From: Candidatus Omnitrophota bacterium
Lineage (GTDB): Bacteria > Omnitrophota > Gorgyraeia > Gygaellales > Profunditerraquicolaceae
Length of the DNA: 33,510 bases
Direction of reading: 5' to 3'
Assembly: GCA_028712375.1 (NCBI GenBank)
Contig: JAQTQG010000001.1
Span: 1-33,510, forward strand
Part shown: positions 8,302-15,886 of the stretch, in pieces
Numbering within the stretch: position 1 is the first letter of the stretch
How the letters are laid out: each line of letters starts with the position of its first letter
Notes under the pieces: generated by a model
What the model saw: the letters and a program-made list of their open reading frames with translations, nothing else
Told to the model about the DNA's origin: nothing
Database searches by the model: none
Position numbers and translations under genes: made by a program

Positions 8302-9159
8302 ATGAACCCTGATGATTTTAAAAGTAATGATCAGATAGCCTGGTGCCCGGGATGCGGCGATTTCGGTATTCTTAATGCCGTTAAAAAAGCTTTAGCTGTG
8401 CTGGAGAAAAGCCCAAAGGATATTCTATTGGTTTCTGGAATCGGCCAGGCGGCTAAGTTGCCGCATTATATAAAAGCCAACTGTTTTAACGGGCTTCACG
8501 GCAGGGCGCTTCCGGTTGCTGCGGCTGCCAAAATAGTCAATCCGGATTTAACCGTGATTGTTACTACCGGCGACGGTGATTGTTATGGCGAGGGAGGCAA
8601 TCATTTTATCCATAATATCAGGAGAAATGCGGATATTACGGTGATTGTCCATAATAATCAAATTTACGGTTTAACTAAAGGCCAGGCTTCTCCGACTACT
8701 GATTCAGGATATGCCACTAAAGTGCAGCCTGAGGGAGTAATTCTTGAGCCGATTCATCCTTTGGAAATGGCTATTGCTGCCGGGTGCGGTTTTGTCGCCC
8801 GCGGGTTCTCTGCTGATTCCGAAAATCTTGCCGGGTTAATTGTTGAGGCGGTTAAGTACAGGGGATTTTCATTAATTGATGTATTGCAGCCGTGCGTTAC
8901 TTTTAATAAAAAGAATACTTATTCCTGGTATAAAGAAAGAATCTATAAAATTACCGATGAAACCGGGTATGATCCGCAGGATAAAATTGCCGCTTATCGC
9001 AAGGCTGCTGAATGGGGCCAGAGGATTCCAGTGGGCATAATTTATCGCGCTGTTCAGCCATCTTATGGAGAAAAGAAGGGGCTGGATGGGCAGCCTGCTT
9101 TAGTGGAGGCTGATATTGAGCATATTGATATCGGCGGCGCATTAAAAGACTTTATTTAG
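8302..9159 (+). CDS. korB: 2-oxoacid:ferredoxin oxidoreductase, beta subunit
   Basis: Thiamine-pyrophosphate-binding subunit of 285 residues. C15 and C18 in WCPGCGDFG and a later cysteine in VLQPCVTFN are the expected ligands for the single [4Fe-4S] cluster of this family. The TPP/Mg motif is GDGDCYGEGGNHF followed by HNNQIYGLTKGQ. The ATG directly follows the korA stop, indicating translational coupling. No ferredoxin-domain (delta) subunit is present, as in two-subunit archaeal and Aquifex-type enzymes. Its position behind a solute-binding protein, kinase and two receivers suggests shared transcription, which is unusual. Confidence 0.93.
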   Translation: MNPDDFKSNDQIAWCPGCGDFGILNAVKKALAVLEKSPKDILLVSGIGQAAKLPHYIKANCFNGLHGRALPVAAAAKIVNPDLTVIVTTGDGDCYGEGGNHFIHNIRRNADITVIVHNNQIYGLTKGQASPTTDSGYATKVQPEGVILEPIHPLEMAIAAGCGFVARGFSADSENLAGLIVEAVKYRGFSLIDVLQPCVTFNKKNTYSWYKERIYKITDETGYDPQDKIAAYRKAAEWGQRIPVGIIYRAVQPSYGEKKGLDGQPALVEADIEHIDIGGALKDFI

Positions 9160-9263
9160 CAAGGGTGGATGTTATAAGTAAAAGGATTTGTGCTGGGGCT
9201 GCTTGTTAAACTTGCCAACAGTTGTATATTCTTCGGCCGGATTTATTAGGCGTTAGATAATTC

Positions 9264-9292
9264 TTGCGCCAATATACTAAGAGCTATATAAT
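9264..9292 (+). promoter_or_regulatory. Predicted sigma70-type promoter
   Basis: TTGCGC and TATAAT with a 17-bp spacer in the 180-bp gap after korB, giving an expected start near 9299 and a leader of about 40 nt to the ATG at 9340. The -35 box sits in a GGCG...CGCC inverted repeat (9249-9270), which could be an operator. Confidence 0.6.
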
Positions 9293-9339
9293 TATTAACA
9301 AATATGTAAATTTAGCATGAAATTTTACGGAATTCCAAA

Positions 9340-10302
9340 ATGGTAAAGAGCTTAAAAAAGACAAAAACTTCTAGAAGGGGTTCCAGGAAGAATATTCCTG
9401 GGTGCAAGAAAACACGGAAAAAGCTGGGTCGGGTTTTGCAGGATAAAATAAATCTTCGCCAGGCGATAAAGAATGCGGTTGAAGATAATAGAAAGATAAA
9501 AGAAGAGCTTGGAAACAGTTTGAAAAGGTTAAAAGAAGTTCAAGCGCAGCTTATTCATGCTGAGAAGATGGAAGCGGTAGGCAGGATGGCCAGCGGCGTT
9601 GCGCATGAGGTAAAAAATCCTCTGGGGATTATATTGCAGTGTATAAATTATCTTGAAGAAGAGCTGCCGCCGGAGCAAAAAGATAATCATCAGATGCTTG
9701 AGATGATGAAGAACAGCGCAAAAAGGGCGGATAAGATTGTGCGTACACTTCTTAGTTTTTCCAGGGCGGAAGAGCTAAAAGCGCAAGAGCAGGATATTAA
9801 TGCTGTCATTGAAAGCTCTATCGGTATGGTGCAGGATAAGCTCAAGTTTAATTCTGTAGAAATAATTTACCAGTTGGCAGAAAGTTTGCCTAAACTTTTA
9901 GTAGATAGAGACAAAATAGAACAGGTGTTTATTAATTTATTTAATAATGCAGCCGATGCTATGCCTAAAGGCGGCAAGCTTTATGTCCGGAGTTATTTGA
10001 CAGAGTTAAAAACGCCGAAAGATAAAATCGGCAACCGGGGAAACGATATTTTTAAATTAGGGGAGAATGCGGTAATTGTAGAAGTTGAAGATACCGGCGA
10101 AGGGATAAAGGAAGATAATCTTAATAAAATATTCGACCCGTTTTTTACCACCAAGAAACGGATGGAGGGGACCGGATTAGGCCTTTGGGTAGTTAAGAGT
10201 ATAATTGAGATGCATAAAAGTTTAATTAACGTAGAAAGTAAAAGCGGGCAAGGCACGAAATTTACTGTCATCTTTAAAATATCCGATGAAATGAGGAGTT
10301 AA
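9340..10302 (+). CDS. Soluble histidine kinase without sensor domain
   Basis: Cytoplasmic kinase of 320 residues. Residues 1-40 are strongly basic (lysine/arginine-rich) and 40-80 form a coiled coil; there is no PAS, GAF or membrane domain, so input must come from a partner or from the basic/coiled segment. HisKA carries H89 in SGVAHEVKNPLG. The HATPase has N-box NLFNNAADAM, G1 DTGEGI and G2 GTGLGLW. An insertion after the N-box (RSYLTELKTPKDK...) is also present in the kinase at 26207, marking the two as paralogues. The ribosome binding site is weak (ACGGA). A receiver gene begins one base after the stop and is its likely partner. Confidence 0.9.
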   Translation: MVKSLKKTKTSRRGSRKNIPGCKKTRKKLGRVLQDKINLRQAIKNAVEDNRKIKEELGNSLKRLKEVQAQLIHAEKMEAVGRMASGVAHEVKNPLGIILQCINYLEEELPPEQKDNHQMLEMMKNSAKRADKIVRTLLSFSRAEELKAQEQDINAVIESSIGMVQDKLKFNSVEIIYQLAESLPKLLVDRDKIEQVFINLFNNAADAMPKGGKLYVRSYLTELKTPKDKIGNRGNDIFKLGENAVIVEVEDTGEGIKEDNLNKIFDPFFTTKKRMEGTGLGLWVVKSIIEMHKSLINVESKSGQGTKFTVIFKISDEMRS

Positions 10303-10303
10303 T

Positions 10304-10681
10304 ATGGAAAAGAAAAAAGTAATGATCGTGGATGATGAGGAGGATTTTCTTAAGATTACTAAGATTAACCTGGAGAAGACCGGCAGATATGAGGTCAGGA
10401 CAATGTTGGATGCTGCAGATATCGTCTCTGAGGTAAAGTTATTTCTTCCGGATATTATATTGCTGGATATCCTTATGCCTAAGATGGATGGGGTGGAGGT
10501 GTGCAAGCTTTTAAAGAATGATTCTGCAGCGGGAAATATCCCTATTGTTACGCTTTCGGGATTGGACACGGATAAAGACCGGCAGATAATGCATAAGTTA
10601 GGGGTCGTAGATTTTCTGGCTAAGCCGATGGAAAAGGATGAGCTGATTGCCAAGATTGAAGAGGTATTACAGCGTAAATGA
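10304..10681 (+). CDS. Single-domain response regulator
   Basis: Receiver of 125 residues with D10-D11 in the acidic pocket, phospho-acceptor D55 in ILLDILMPKMDG, a switch serine in TLSG and the lysine in AKPMEKDEL. It has no output domain. It is clearly paralogous to the receiver at 28597 (shared KINLE/KLNLE, DILMP/DMVMP, and KPMEKDELIAKIE/KPIEKDVLIAKIE). It sits between two kinases: one ends just before it, and the next overlaps its stop by four bases (ATGA). Either kinase, or both, could phosphorylate it. Confidence 0.92.
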   Translation: MEKKKVMIVDDEEDFLKITKINLEKTGRYEVRTMLDAADIVSEVKLFLPDIILLDILMPKMDGVEVCKLLKNDSAAGNIPIVTLSGLDTDKDRQIMHKLGVVDFLAKPMEKDELIAKIEEVLQRK

Positions 10682-11979
10682 AATATACAAATTCTGATAC
10701 AAAAGAACTCCTTGAGAAATACAGGTTAGCCGGAAAAATACGTTTTTTAAGTTTCCTGCTGCTTTTCCTTTTTCTTTTGTTGATGAAAACTTTTGGCGGT
10801 TATTCTTATCTGAATAATGTTTTTATAGGGTTGATGCTTATAGAAGCGATTGTTAATCAACCGTATCTTTTTATCATAAGGCGGGTTAATATCTACAGGT
10901 TTCAGTATTATCAAATGGCTACTGATATTATTGCCATTTCCTGGATTTTATATTATATGGGCGGGGTAGAAGCGCCGATTGTAAGTATCGCGTATTATGC
11001 GGTGATTCTTTGGGCGGGGGTGGCTTCCACCACCCGGGCGGTTTTCTTTGCCGTAGTGGCATCCTCCTTTTTCTTTTCCTCAATTGTGGCTCTTGAATAT
11101 TTCGGGTTTTTGCCGTTTATCTCCAATTATGGTTATAAAATGCCATTACCGCAGATAATCAGTTTGCTCATCGGTAATACCTCGTTTTTGTTCGCGTTCG
11201 GGTATTTTAGCGCTTATTCTTCTTCGGTTATAAGGTCTTTGCAAAGAAAAAGGCAGGAAGAAGCTTTACGTAACGCGCATAAAATTATTGCCACCGGATA
11301 TCTTGTCGGACGTACCGCTCATGACGTGTTAAATAATATTGTAAGCGCTAAAGGGTATTCCAAGCTATTATTGGACCCTGCAATTGCTGAAACAGATAAA
11401 CGTGAGATGGTGAATGCCATCGAAAAATTGCATAACCGAAGCGCAGATTTGGTAAATCGATTAGGTAAATTTTCACAAGAATCTCCGCGGGCATTCGAGC
11501 CTACGGATATACATAAAACACTTGAAGATGCCCTGGACTTAACTAATCCTATTGTGCGGTATTCTAAGATGGTGATTGAAAAGTTTTTGGCCGCGGATGT
11601 CCCGCTGGTTGTAGCAAGCGGCAGTGAGTTGGAAGAAGTTTTTGTAACATTTATTCTTAACTCATTTGATGCGGTAACTAAAGAAGGAAAATTTATCATT
11701 AAGACTAATTATATAAAGGAAAGCGGGATGGTTAAAATTGTTTTTTCGGATACCGGCAGCGGGATTAGCCGCGATAACCTCAAGCGGTTGGGCGAACCGT
11801 TTTTCAGCACAAAAGGGGCAGGTGGGGGAATCGGGTTAGGATTGGCTACGGCGTATGAAATAATCGCCAGGCATAACGGTAAGATTGATGTAGAAAGTAT
11901 TGAAGGTAAAGGGGCTACTTTTACCATCGAGCTGCCTGTTGTCCAGCCGGTGCAACATAGCCATTTGTTTAGAATTTAA
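10678..11979 (+). CDS. Six-TM membrane histidine kinase
   Basis: Kinase of 433 residues whose N-terminal 190 residues form about six membrane helices with short loops, and no recognisable periplasmic ligand domain. This architecture usually senses membrane or intramembrane signals. HisKA has H215 in an unusual box, TAHDVLNNIVSAKGY, with D in place of the normal E after the histidine and N-N where N-P is common. The HATPase has N-box FILNSFDAV, G1 DTGSGI and G2 GGIGLGLA. The start overlaps the upstream receiver stop (ATGA), so it belongs to the 9340-11979 operon, which ends in a strong terminator 20 bp downstream. Confidence 0.9.
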   Translation: MKYTNSDTKELLEKYRLAGKIRFLSFLLLFLFLLLMKTFGGYSYLNNVFIGLMLIEAIVNQPYLFIIRRVNIYRFQYYQMATDIIAISWILYYMGGVEAPIVSIAYYAVILWAGVASTTRAVFFAVVASSFFFSSIVALEYFGFLPFISNYGYKMPLPQIISLLIGNTSFLFAFGYFSAYSSSVIRSLQRKRQEEALRNAHKIIATGYLVGRTAHDVLNNIVSAKGYSKLLLDPAIAETDKREMVNAIEKLHNRSADLVNRLGKFSQESPRAFEPTDIHKTLEDALDLTNPIVRYSKMVIEKFLAADVPLVVASGSELEEVFVTFILNSFDAVTKEGKFIIKTNYIKESGMVKIVFSDTGSGISRDNLKRLGEPFFSTKGAGGGIGLGLATAYEIIARHNGKIDVESIEGKGATFTIELPVVQPVQHSHLFRI

Positions 11980-11998
11980 GCAGCTAAATTTCCCATAT

Positions 11999-12045
11999 AG
12001 CGCTGTTATTTTCTGTAAATTTTGAGAAAATAGCAGCGCTTTTTT
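11999..12045 (+). terminator. Strong Rho-independent terminator
   Basis: 16-bp stem with arms 11999-12014 and 12025-12040, beginning AGCGCTG, with a 10-nt loop and a run of Ts to 12045. It ends the kinase-receiver-kinase operon. The next promoter begins immediately after it. Confidence 0.9.
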
Positions 12046-12046
12046 C

Positions 12047-12074
12047 TTGACAGATAGGCAGGGTATGGTAAGCT
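12047..12074 (+). promoter_or_regulatory. Promoter of the arsenic operon
   Basis: TTGACA at 12047-12052, 16 bp, then TAAGCT at 12069-12074 preceded by an extended -10 TGG. The -10 is weak by itself. Transcription would start near 12081, inside the palindrome at 12076-12097, so a bound repressor would block initiation. An alternative -10, TATTAT at 12075, has a 22-bp spacer and is less likely. Confidence 0.5.
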
Positions 12075-12075
12075 T

Positions 12076-12097
12076 ATTATGAACATATGTTCATAAT
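12076..12097 (+). promoter_or_regulatory. Perfect 22-bp palindromic operator
   Basis: The half-site ATTATGAACAT is followed directly by its exact reverse complement. The palindrome overlaps the predicted transcription start and ends 15 bp before the ATG of the DUF134 regulator. It is the obvious autoregulatory site. Which protein binds it is inferred from position only. Confidence 0.75.
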
Positions 12098-12112
12098 GGT
12101 AATGGGGTGGAT

Positions 12113-12421
12113 ATGCGGCCAAAGAAGACCAGGTGGGTAAAATGTGCTCCGGGGCAGAGGTGTTTTAAACCGCGCTGTAAACCGTTAAGCAAGCTTCAAG
12201 GGGTTCTTATTAGCTTGGATGAATTTGAAGCTATCCGTCTGGCGGATTTAGAGGGGTTAAAACAAGTCGCGGCAGCTACCCTGATGCATGTATCCCGCCC
12301 GACATTCTCAAGGATTGTGGCTTCCGCCAGAAAGAAAATTGCCGATGGCTTAGTTAATATCAAAGTGATTAAAATCGAAGGCGGGTGTTGTAAAATAATA
12401 AAAGGGAGGAAGTTAAAATGA
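12113..12421 (+). CDS. DUF134/UPF0251 family DNA-binding regulator of the arsenic operon
   Basis: Small helix-turn-helix protein of 102 residues. The ATG at 12113 is preferred over the GTG at 12107 because GGGGTGG lies just upstream of it and the family usually begins M-x-R-P-x-K. The family signature is clear: VLISLDEFEAIRLADLEGL, an HTH with LMHVSRPTFSRIVASARKKIADGL, and a C-terminal glycine/cysteine end. Cysteines C11, C17 and C22 near the N-terminus, plus a terminal CC pair, could bind As(III) or metal; the C-F-x-P-x-C part seems unusual for the family (from memory). It is first in an operon of arsenic transporters, taking the place ArsR normally holds. Its stop overlaps the next start (ATGA). 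Confidence 0.88.
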   Translation: MRPKKTRWVKCAPGQRCFKPRCKPLSKLQGVLISLDEFEAIRLADLEGLKQVAAATLMHVSRPTFSRIVASARKKIADGLVNIKVIKIEGGCCKIIKGRKLK

Positions 12422-12573
12422 AGCAGAAGAATAAGTTGCCAGTGGGCGCAAGGATCAGAAAATTTTTTACACAACTATTTGATAAAATTGATAAAAAAAT
12501 AGAATCAGAAGCAAAATCAAAGCCTTGTTGTTGTAAACCGGCTGAGGGAAAAGATAAAACATGCTGCAGTTAA
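12418..12573 (+). CDS. Small Cys-rich protein (51 aa), putative metal(loid)-binding
   Basis: A 51-residue reading frame joined to both neighbours: its ATG overlaps the regulator stop by four bases and its end overlaps the permease start by 13 bases. GGGAGGAAG precedes the start. The sequence has a basic, helical first part (RIRKFFTQLFDKIDKKIE), then KPCCCKP, a short linker and KTCCS at the end, giving five cysteines in the last 15 residues. No transmembrane segment or signal peptide. CCC and CC clusters suit binding of trivalent arsenic or a soft metal and delivery to the permease; this is inference. It recalls the small LDCC-motif proteins seen beside arsenic permeases in other bacteria but lacks that motif. 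Confidence 0.75.
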   Translation: MKQKNKLPVGARIRKFFTQLFDKIDKKIESEAKSKPCCCKPAEGKDKTCCS

Positions 12574-13523
12574 TAATTGATTGGTTGGTTTATGGGGTTT
12601 TAGGGTTGCCCGGCACATCAAGGATGGCGGGTATGCTTAATTTTTTTCTTTATGATTCCATAAAGATTGTATTGCTGCTTTTTATGATGATTGCCTTTAT
12701 TGGTTTTTTTAGAACATTTATTCCCCGGCAGAAGATTAAGGAATGGCTGGATAAAAGAGGGGTAGTGGGGAATTTTTGCGCTGCTGTTTTCGGCGCAGCT
12801 ACTCCTTTTTGTTCCTGTTCTTCGATTCCCATTTTTTTTAGTTTTTTAGAGGCAGGAATACCCCTGAGTATTGCATTTTCTTTTTTGATTACCTCTCCCA
12901 TCATTAACGAATATTTGGTAGTATTGATGTTTGGATTCTTCGGTTGGAAGATTACGCTGGTTTATATTATTAGCGGTGTGTTTATCGGTGTTATTGCTGG
13001 CCTTCTTCTGGGAAGGATGCATTTGGAAACATTGCTGGTTAAGGATATTATGAAACCGGACGCAGGCGTTTTTAATAAAGGTAAACTTTACCACGGTTTT
13101 AAAAGCAGGTTATTTTTTGGCATAAATGAGGCCTTTCTGATTATCAAGAAGCTTTGGATTTGGATATTGGTGGGTGTTGGCATAGGGGCTTTAATACATA
13201 ATTTTGTCCCTCAGAATGCTGTGCAGGGGATAGCCGGCAAAGCAGGGTTTTTCTCTGTTCCGCTGGCTGTTCTTTTAGGTGTTCCTTTATACGGCAGTTG
13301 CGCGGCGATACTGCCGGTGGCAATAGTTTTATTTCAAAAGGGGTTTCCTTTAGGGACGGCATTAGCTTTTATGATGGCGGTTTCTGCTTTAAGCCTGCCG
13401 GAGGCGATTATGTTACGCAGAGCGATGAAGTTAAAATTAATCGCTGTGTTTTTCATGGTTACGGCAGCAGCGATTATTTTTACAGGCTATCTGTTTAATT
13501 TTTTGCAGAGGATTATATCTTAA
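12561..13523 (+). CDS. ArsP-type permease (DUF318 family)
   Basis: Inner-membrane permease of 320 residues with about eight predicted membrane helices. The family motif is FGAATPFCSCSSIPIF with C84 and C86, followed by a second conserved segment GVPLYGSCAAILPVAI. ArsP members export organic trivalent arsenicals, while other DUF318 members are untested, so the substrate is probable, not proven. A central hydrophilic loop (about 150-185) separates the two halves. The start overlaps the small Cys-rich gene. The neighbours (ArsF-like, ArsG-like, Acr3) strongly support an arsenic role. Confidence 0.88.
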   Translation: MLQLIIDWLVYGVLGLPGTSRMAGMLNFFLYDSIKIVLLLFMMIAFIGFFRTFIPRQKIKEWLDKRGVVGNFCAAVFGAATPFCSCSSIPIFFSFLEAGIPLSIAFSFLITSPIINEYLVVLMFGFFGWKITLVYIISGVFIGVIAGLLLGRMHLETLLVKDIMKPDAGVFNKGKLYHGFKSRLFFGINEAFLIIKKLWIWILVGVGIGALIHNFVPQNAVQGIAGKAGFFSVPLAVLLGVPLYGSCAAILPVAIVLFQKGFPLGTALAFMMAVSALSLPEAIMLRRAMKLKLIAVFFMVTAAAIIFTGYLFNFLQRIIS

Positions 13524-13530
13524 GGGAAAA

Positions 13531-13965
13531 TTGAAGAAAACATTTTTTTCGCTTTTGACAGTTTTTGCGCTAAGCAGTAGTATGCTTGTTTTAGTATTTG
13601 CCCAAGCGGCAGGGGATACGAAAACTACGCAGGTGATTGCATATTATTTTTATGGTTCAATGCGTTGTTCTACTTGCCATAAGTTAGAGCAATATTCCCG
13701 GGAAGCGATAGCGAATAATTTTAAAGGCGAGCTTTCTTCTGACAGGCTCGTGTTTAAAACGGTTAATGTGGAAGAAAATGGCAATGAACACTACATGAAA
13801 GATTATCAGCTATATACTAAGTCGCTTGTTTTAAGTTTAGTCAAAGAAGGTAAAGAAATTAAGTGGAAGAATATGGATAAGATTTGGGAGCGTGTCGGCA
13901 ATAAACAGGGATTCATTGATTATGTAAAGAGCGGGGTTGCCGATTTATTAAAGGAAACTAAATGA
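13531..13965 (+). CDS. arsF: ArsF-like thioredoxin-fold protein with signal peptide
   Basis: Exported protein of 144 residues starting at TTG 13531 behind AAGGGA. Residues 1-24 are a signal peptide. The mature part begins with a thioredoxin-like strand (VIAYYFYGSMRCSTCHKLE) holding C46 and C49 as a CxxC redox pair. This matches the family named nitrophenyl compound nitroreductase subunit ArsF, found with ArsG in arsEFG clusters that handle aromatic arsenicals. It probably exchanges electrons with the membrane protein next to it. The stop overlaps the next start (ATGA). No ArsE homologue is seen, so the exact reaction here is uncertain. Confidence 0.82.
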   Translation: MKKTFFSLLTVFALSSSMLVLVFAQAAGDTKTTQVIAYYFYGSMRCSTCHKLEQYSREAIANNFKGELSSDRLVFKTVNVEENGNEHYMKDYQLYTKSLVLSLVKEGKEIKWKNMDKIWERVGNKQGFIDYVKSGVADLLKETK

Positions 13966-14651
13966 CAGAGATGTTTATAGTTTTTGCGTCAGCCTTGTGG
14001 CTGGGGATACTAACATCCATTAGTCCGTGTCCTTTGGCCAGTAATGTGGCCGCTATTTCTTTTTTATCCAAGAAGATAACGCATCCGGCGCTTGTGTTTA
14101 TTTCAGGATTGGCGTACACGCTAGGCAGGATGGTGTCTTATGTGATTCTGGGATGGATTATCATTAGTTCTCTTTTAAGTGTTCCCCAGGTTGCCCAGTT
14201 TTTACAGAAATACATGGGTAAGGCCCTCGGCCCGTTTTTAATTATTACTGGGCTTATTTTATTAGAAATAATTACTATCCGTTTGCCGGGGCTGTCGTTA
14301 TCACAAAAGTATCATAATAAGCTTGCAGAGTCTGGGGCTGGTGGTGCTTTTTTACTTGGTTTTATTTTTGCCTTGGCGTTTTGCCCTATTTCTGCTGCGT
14401 TATACTTCGGGAGCCTTATTCCTTTGGCGATTAATAGTAAAAGCGGCATTGTTTTGCCATTTATTTATGGGATTGGCACGGGATTGCCGGTTCTTGTATT
14501 TGCTGTCGCCATTGCCTTGGGCGCGACATCTTTGAGTCATTGGTTTCATAGAATCACGCGGCTTGAATATTGCACTCGCAAGATTACCGGGGTTGTGTTT
14601 ATTGTAGTGGGGTTATACTATGCCGGAATTTATATTTTAAAATTGTTTTGA
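13962..14651 (+). CDS. arsG: ArsG-like membrane protein (CcdA/DsbD-related)
   Basis: Membrane protein of 229 residues with about six helices in two repeats. The paired cysteines C23 (ISPCPLASN) and C141 (FCPISAALYFG) occupy the positions used by CcdA/DsbD to move electrons across the membrane; C206 is extra. The match is to the ArsG family (annotated as an aminobenzylarsenical efflux permease). Given the DsbD-like cysteines, an alternative is that it reduces the CxxC of the ArsF-like partner rather than transporting arsenic. It is translationally coupled to arsF by ATGA overlap. Confidence 0.82.
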   Translation: MTEMFIVFASALWLGILTSISPCPLASNVAAISFLSKKITHPALVFISGLAYTLGRMVSYVILGWIIISSLLSVPQVAQFLQKYMGKALGPFLIITGLILLEIITIRLPGLSLSQKYHNKLAESGAGGAFLLGFIFALAFCPISAALYFGSLIPLAINSKSGIVLPFIYGIGTGLPVLVFAVAIALGATSLSHWFHRITRLEYCTRKITGVVFIVVGLYYAGIYILKLF

Positions 14652-14666
14652 AAAAAGAGGGGACTG

Positions 14667-15716
14667 TTGACTAAAACTTATAGTGTTGTAAAACTTCCAT
14701 TTTTCGAGAGATACCTTTCCCTTTGGGTTATTTTTTGCATTATCGCTGGTATAATTATCGGTAAAATATTCCCCGCGGGAGTGAGTTTTTTAAGCAGGTT
14801 GGAAGTGTCGCAGGTGAATATTCCGGTTGCCATACTTATCTGGCTGATGATTTATCCGATGATGGTGCAGATTGATTTTTCCAGCATTGTAAGGGCGGGG
14901 AAAAAACCAAAAGGATTAGCAGTAACATTAGCCGTAAATTGGTTGATTAAGCCATTTACGATGGCGATATTTGCGGCACTATTTTTGAAGTATGTATTTG
15001 CTGCTTTTATCAGCCCTGTTTTAGCCAAAGAATATGTTGCCGGAGCGATACTCTTAGGAGCTGCGCCTTGCACCGCCATGGTTTTTGTTTGGAGTTATTT
15101 GGCCAAAGGAGATCCCGCCTATACTTTAGTGCAGGTAGCCATAAATGATTTGGTAATATTAGTTGCTTTTGTGCCGATTGTTAAATTTCTGTTAGGCGTA
15201 AATCAAATTATTGTCCCCTACGGCACTTTAATTTATTCCACGATCTTTTTTGTCGTTATTCCGCTTACAGCTGGATATATCTCCAGAGTATATTTACTGA
15301 AACTAAAAGGCGCGGAGTGGTTTGAAAATGTGTTTTTAAAAATGCTTAAACCGGTAACGATTATAGGGCTGCTTTTGACTTTAATTATTCTTTTTGCTTT
15401 TCAAGGGAATATTATACTTGGGAATCCTCTGCATATATTGTTAATCGCCGTTCCGTTAATCATTCAGACTTATTTCATTTTCTTTATCAGTTATCTATGG
15501 AGCAGGAAATGGCGCTTAGTGCATTCGATTGCTGCTCCCGCGGGAATGATCGGCGCAAGTAATTTTTTCGAGCTATCCGTAGCCGTGGCAATTTCTTTAT
15601 TTGGATTAAAGAGCGGGGCGGCGCTTGCTACTGTCGTAGGGGTCCTGACAGAAGTACCGATAATGTTGAGCCTGGTTTATTTTTCTAATAAAACACGACA
15701 CTGGTTTGGGCCGTAG
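14667..15716 (+). CDS. acr3: Acr3 family arsenite efflux permease
   Basis: Arsenite permease of 349 residues with about ten membrane helices, exporting As(III) driven by the proton gradient. Family landmarks are present: C135 in GAAPCTAMVFVW, the essential TM4 cysteine, and E329 in TEVPIMLSL, the conserved TM10 glutamate. The start is TTG at 14667 behind GAGGGG. Length is normal. It closes the arsenic operon 15 bp after arsG. No clear terminator follows; a GATAC...GTATC inverted repeat at about 15762-15782 has no T-run. Confidence 0.95.
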   Translation: MTKTYSVVKLPFFERYLSLWVIFCIIAGIIIGKIFPAGVSFLSRLEVSQVNIPVAILIWLMIYPMMVQIDFSSIVRAGKKPKGLAVTLAVNWLIKPFTMAIFAALFLKYVFAAFISPVLAKEYVAGAILLGAAPCTAMVFVWSYLAKGDPAYTLVQVAINDLVILVAFVPIVKFLLGVNQIIVPYGTLIYSTIFFVVIPLTAGYISRVYLLKLKGAEWFENVFLKMLKPVTIIGLLLTLIILFAFQGNIILGNPLHILLIAVPLIIQTYFIFFISYLWSRKWRLVHSIAAPAGMIGASNFFELSVAVAISLFGLKSGAALATVVGVLTEVPIMLSLVYFSNKTRHWFGP

Positions 15717-15852
15717 AAGCATACTTTTTAAATCGGAATAAGTAGTTTTGGAATTAAAGCCGATACTGTTTAGTGCGGTATCAGTGTATTTGATTGGCGA
15801 ACATGGAGGATTTATGATTGCCAACCGGATTTTATATTATTGAGTATTTTTG
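15717..15852 (+). other. Intergenic region between acr3 and the next promoter
   Basis: No gene seen. A nine-codon reading frame with a good GGAGG (ATG at 15814) is noted but too short to support. A weak inverted repeat at 15762-15782 may serve as an RNA 3' end. Confidence 0.4.
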
Positions 15853-15880
15853 TTGACTTCAATTCCTAAAGGAGTATATT
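15853..15880 (+). promoter_or_regulatory. Strong sigma70-type promoter
   Basis: TTGACT and TATATT separated by 16 bp, with an expected start near 15887. It has the same geometry as the promoters at 2105 and 22294 and leads into a hairpin-rich leader before the PAS gene at 16032. Confidence 0.7.
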
Positions 15881-15886
15881 AAGGCC

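Noticed and set aside
12107-12112. GTG start for the DUF134 protein
   Set aside because: It lies within the G-rich ribosome binding site; the family start pattern fits the ATG at 12113.
15814-15843. Nine-codon reading frame with a good GGAGG
   Set aside because: Too short, no coding evidence; kept only as a remark on the intergenic region.
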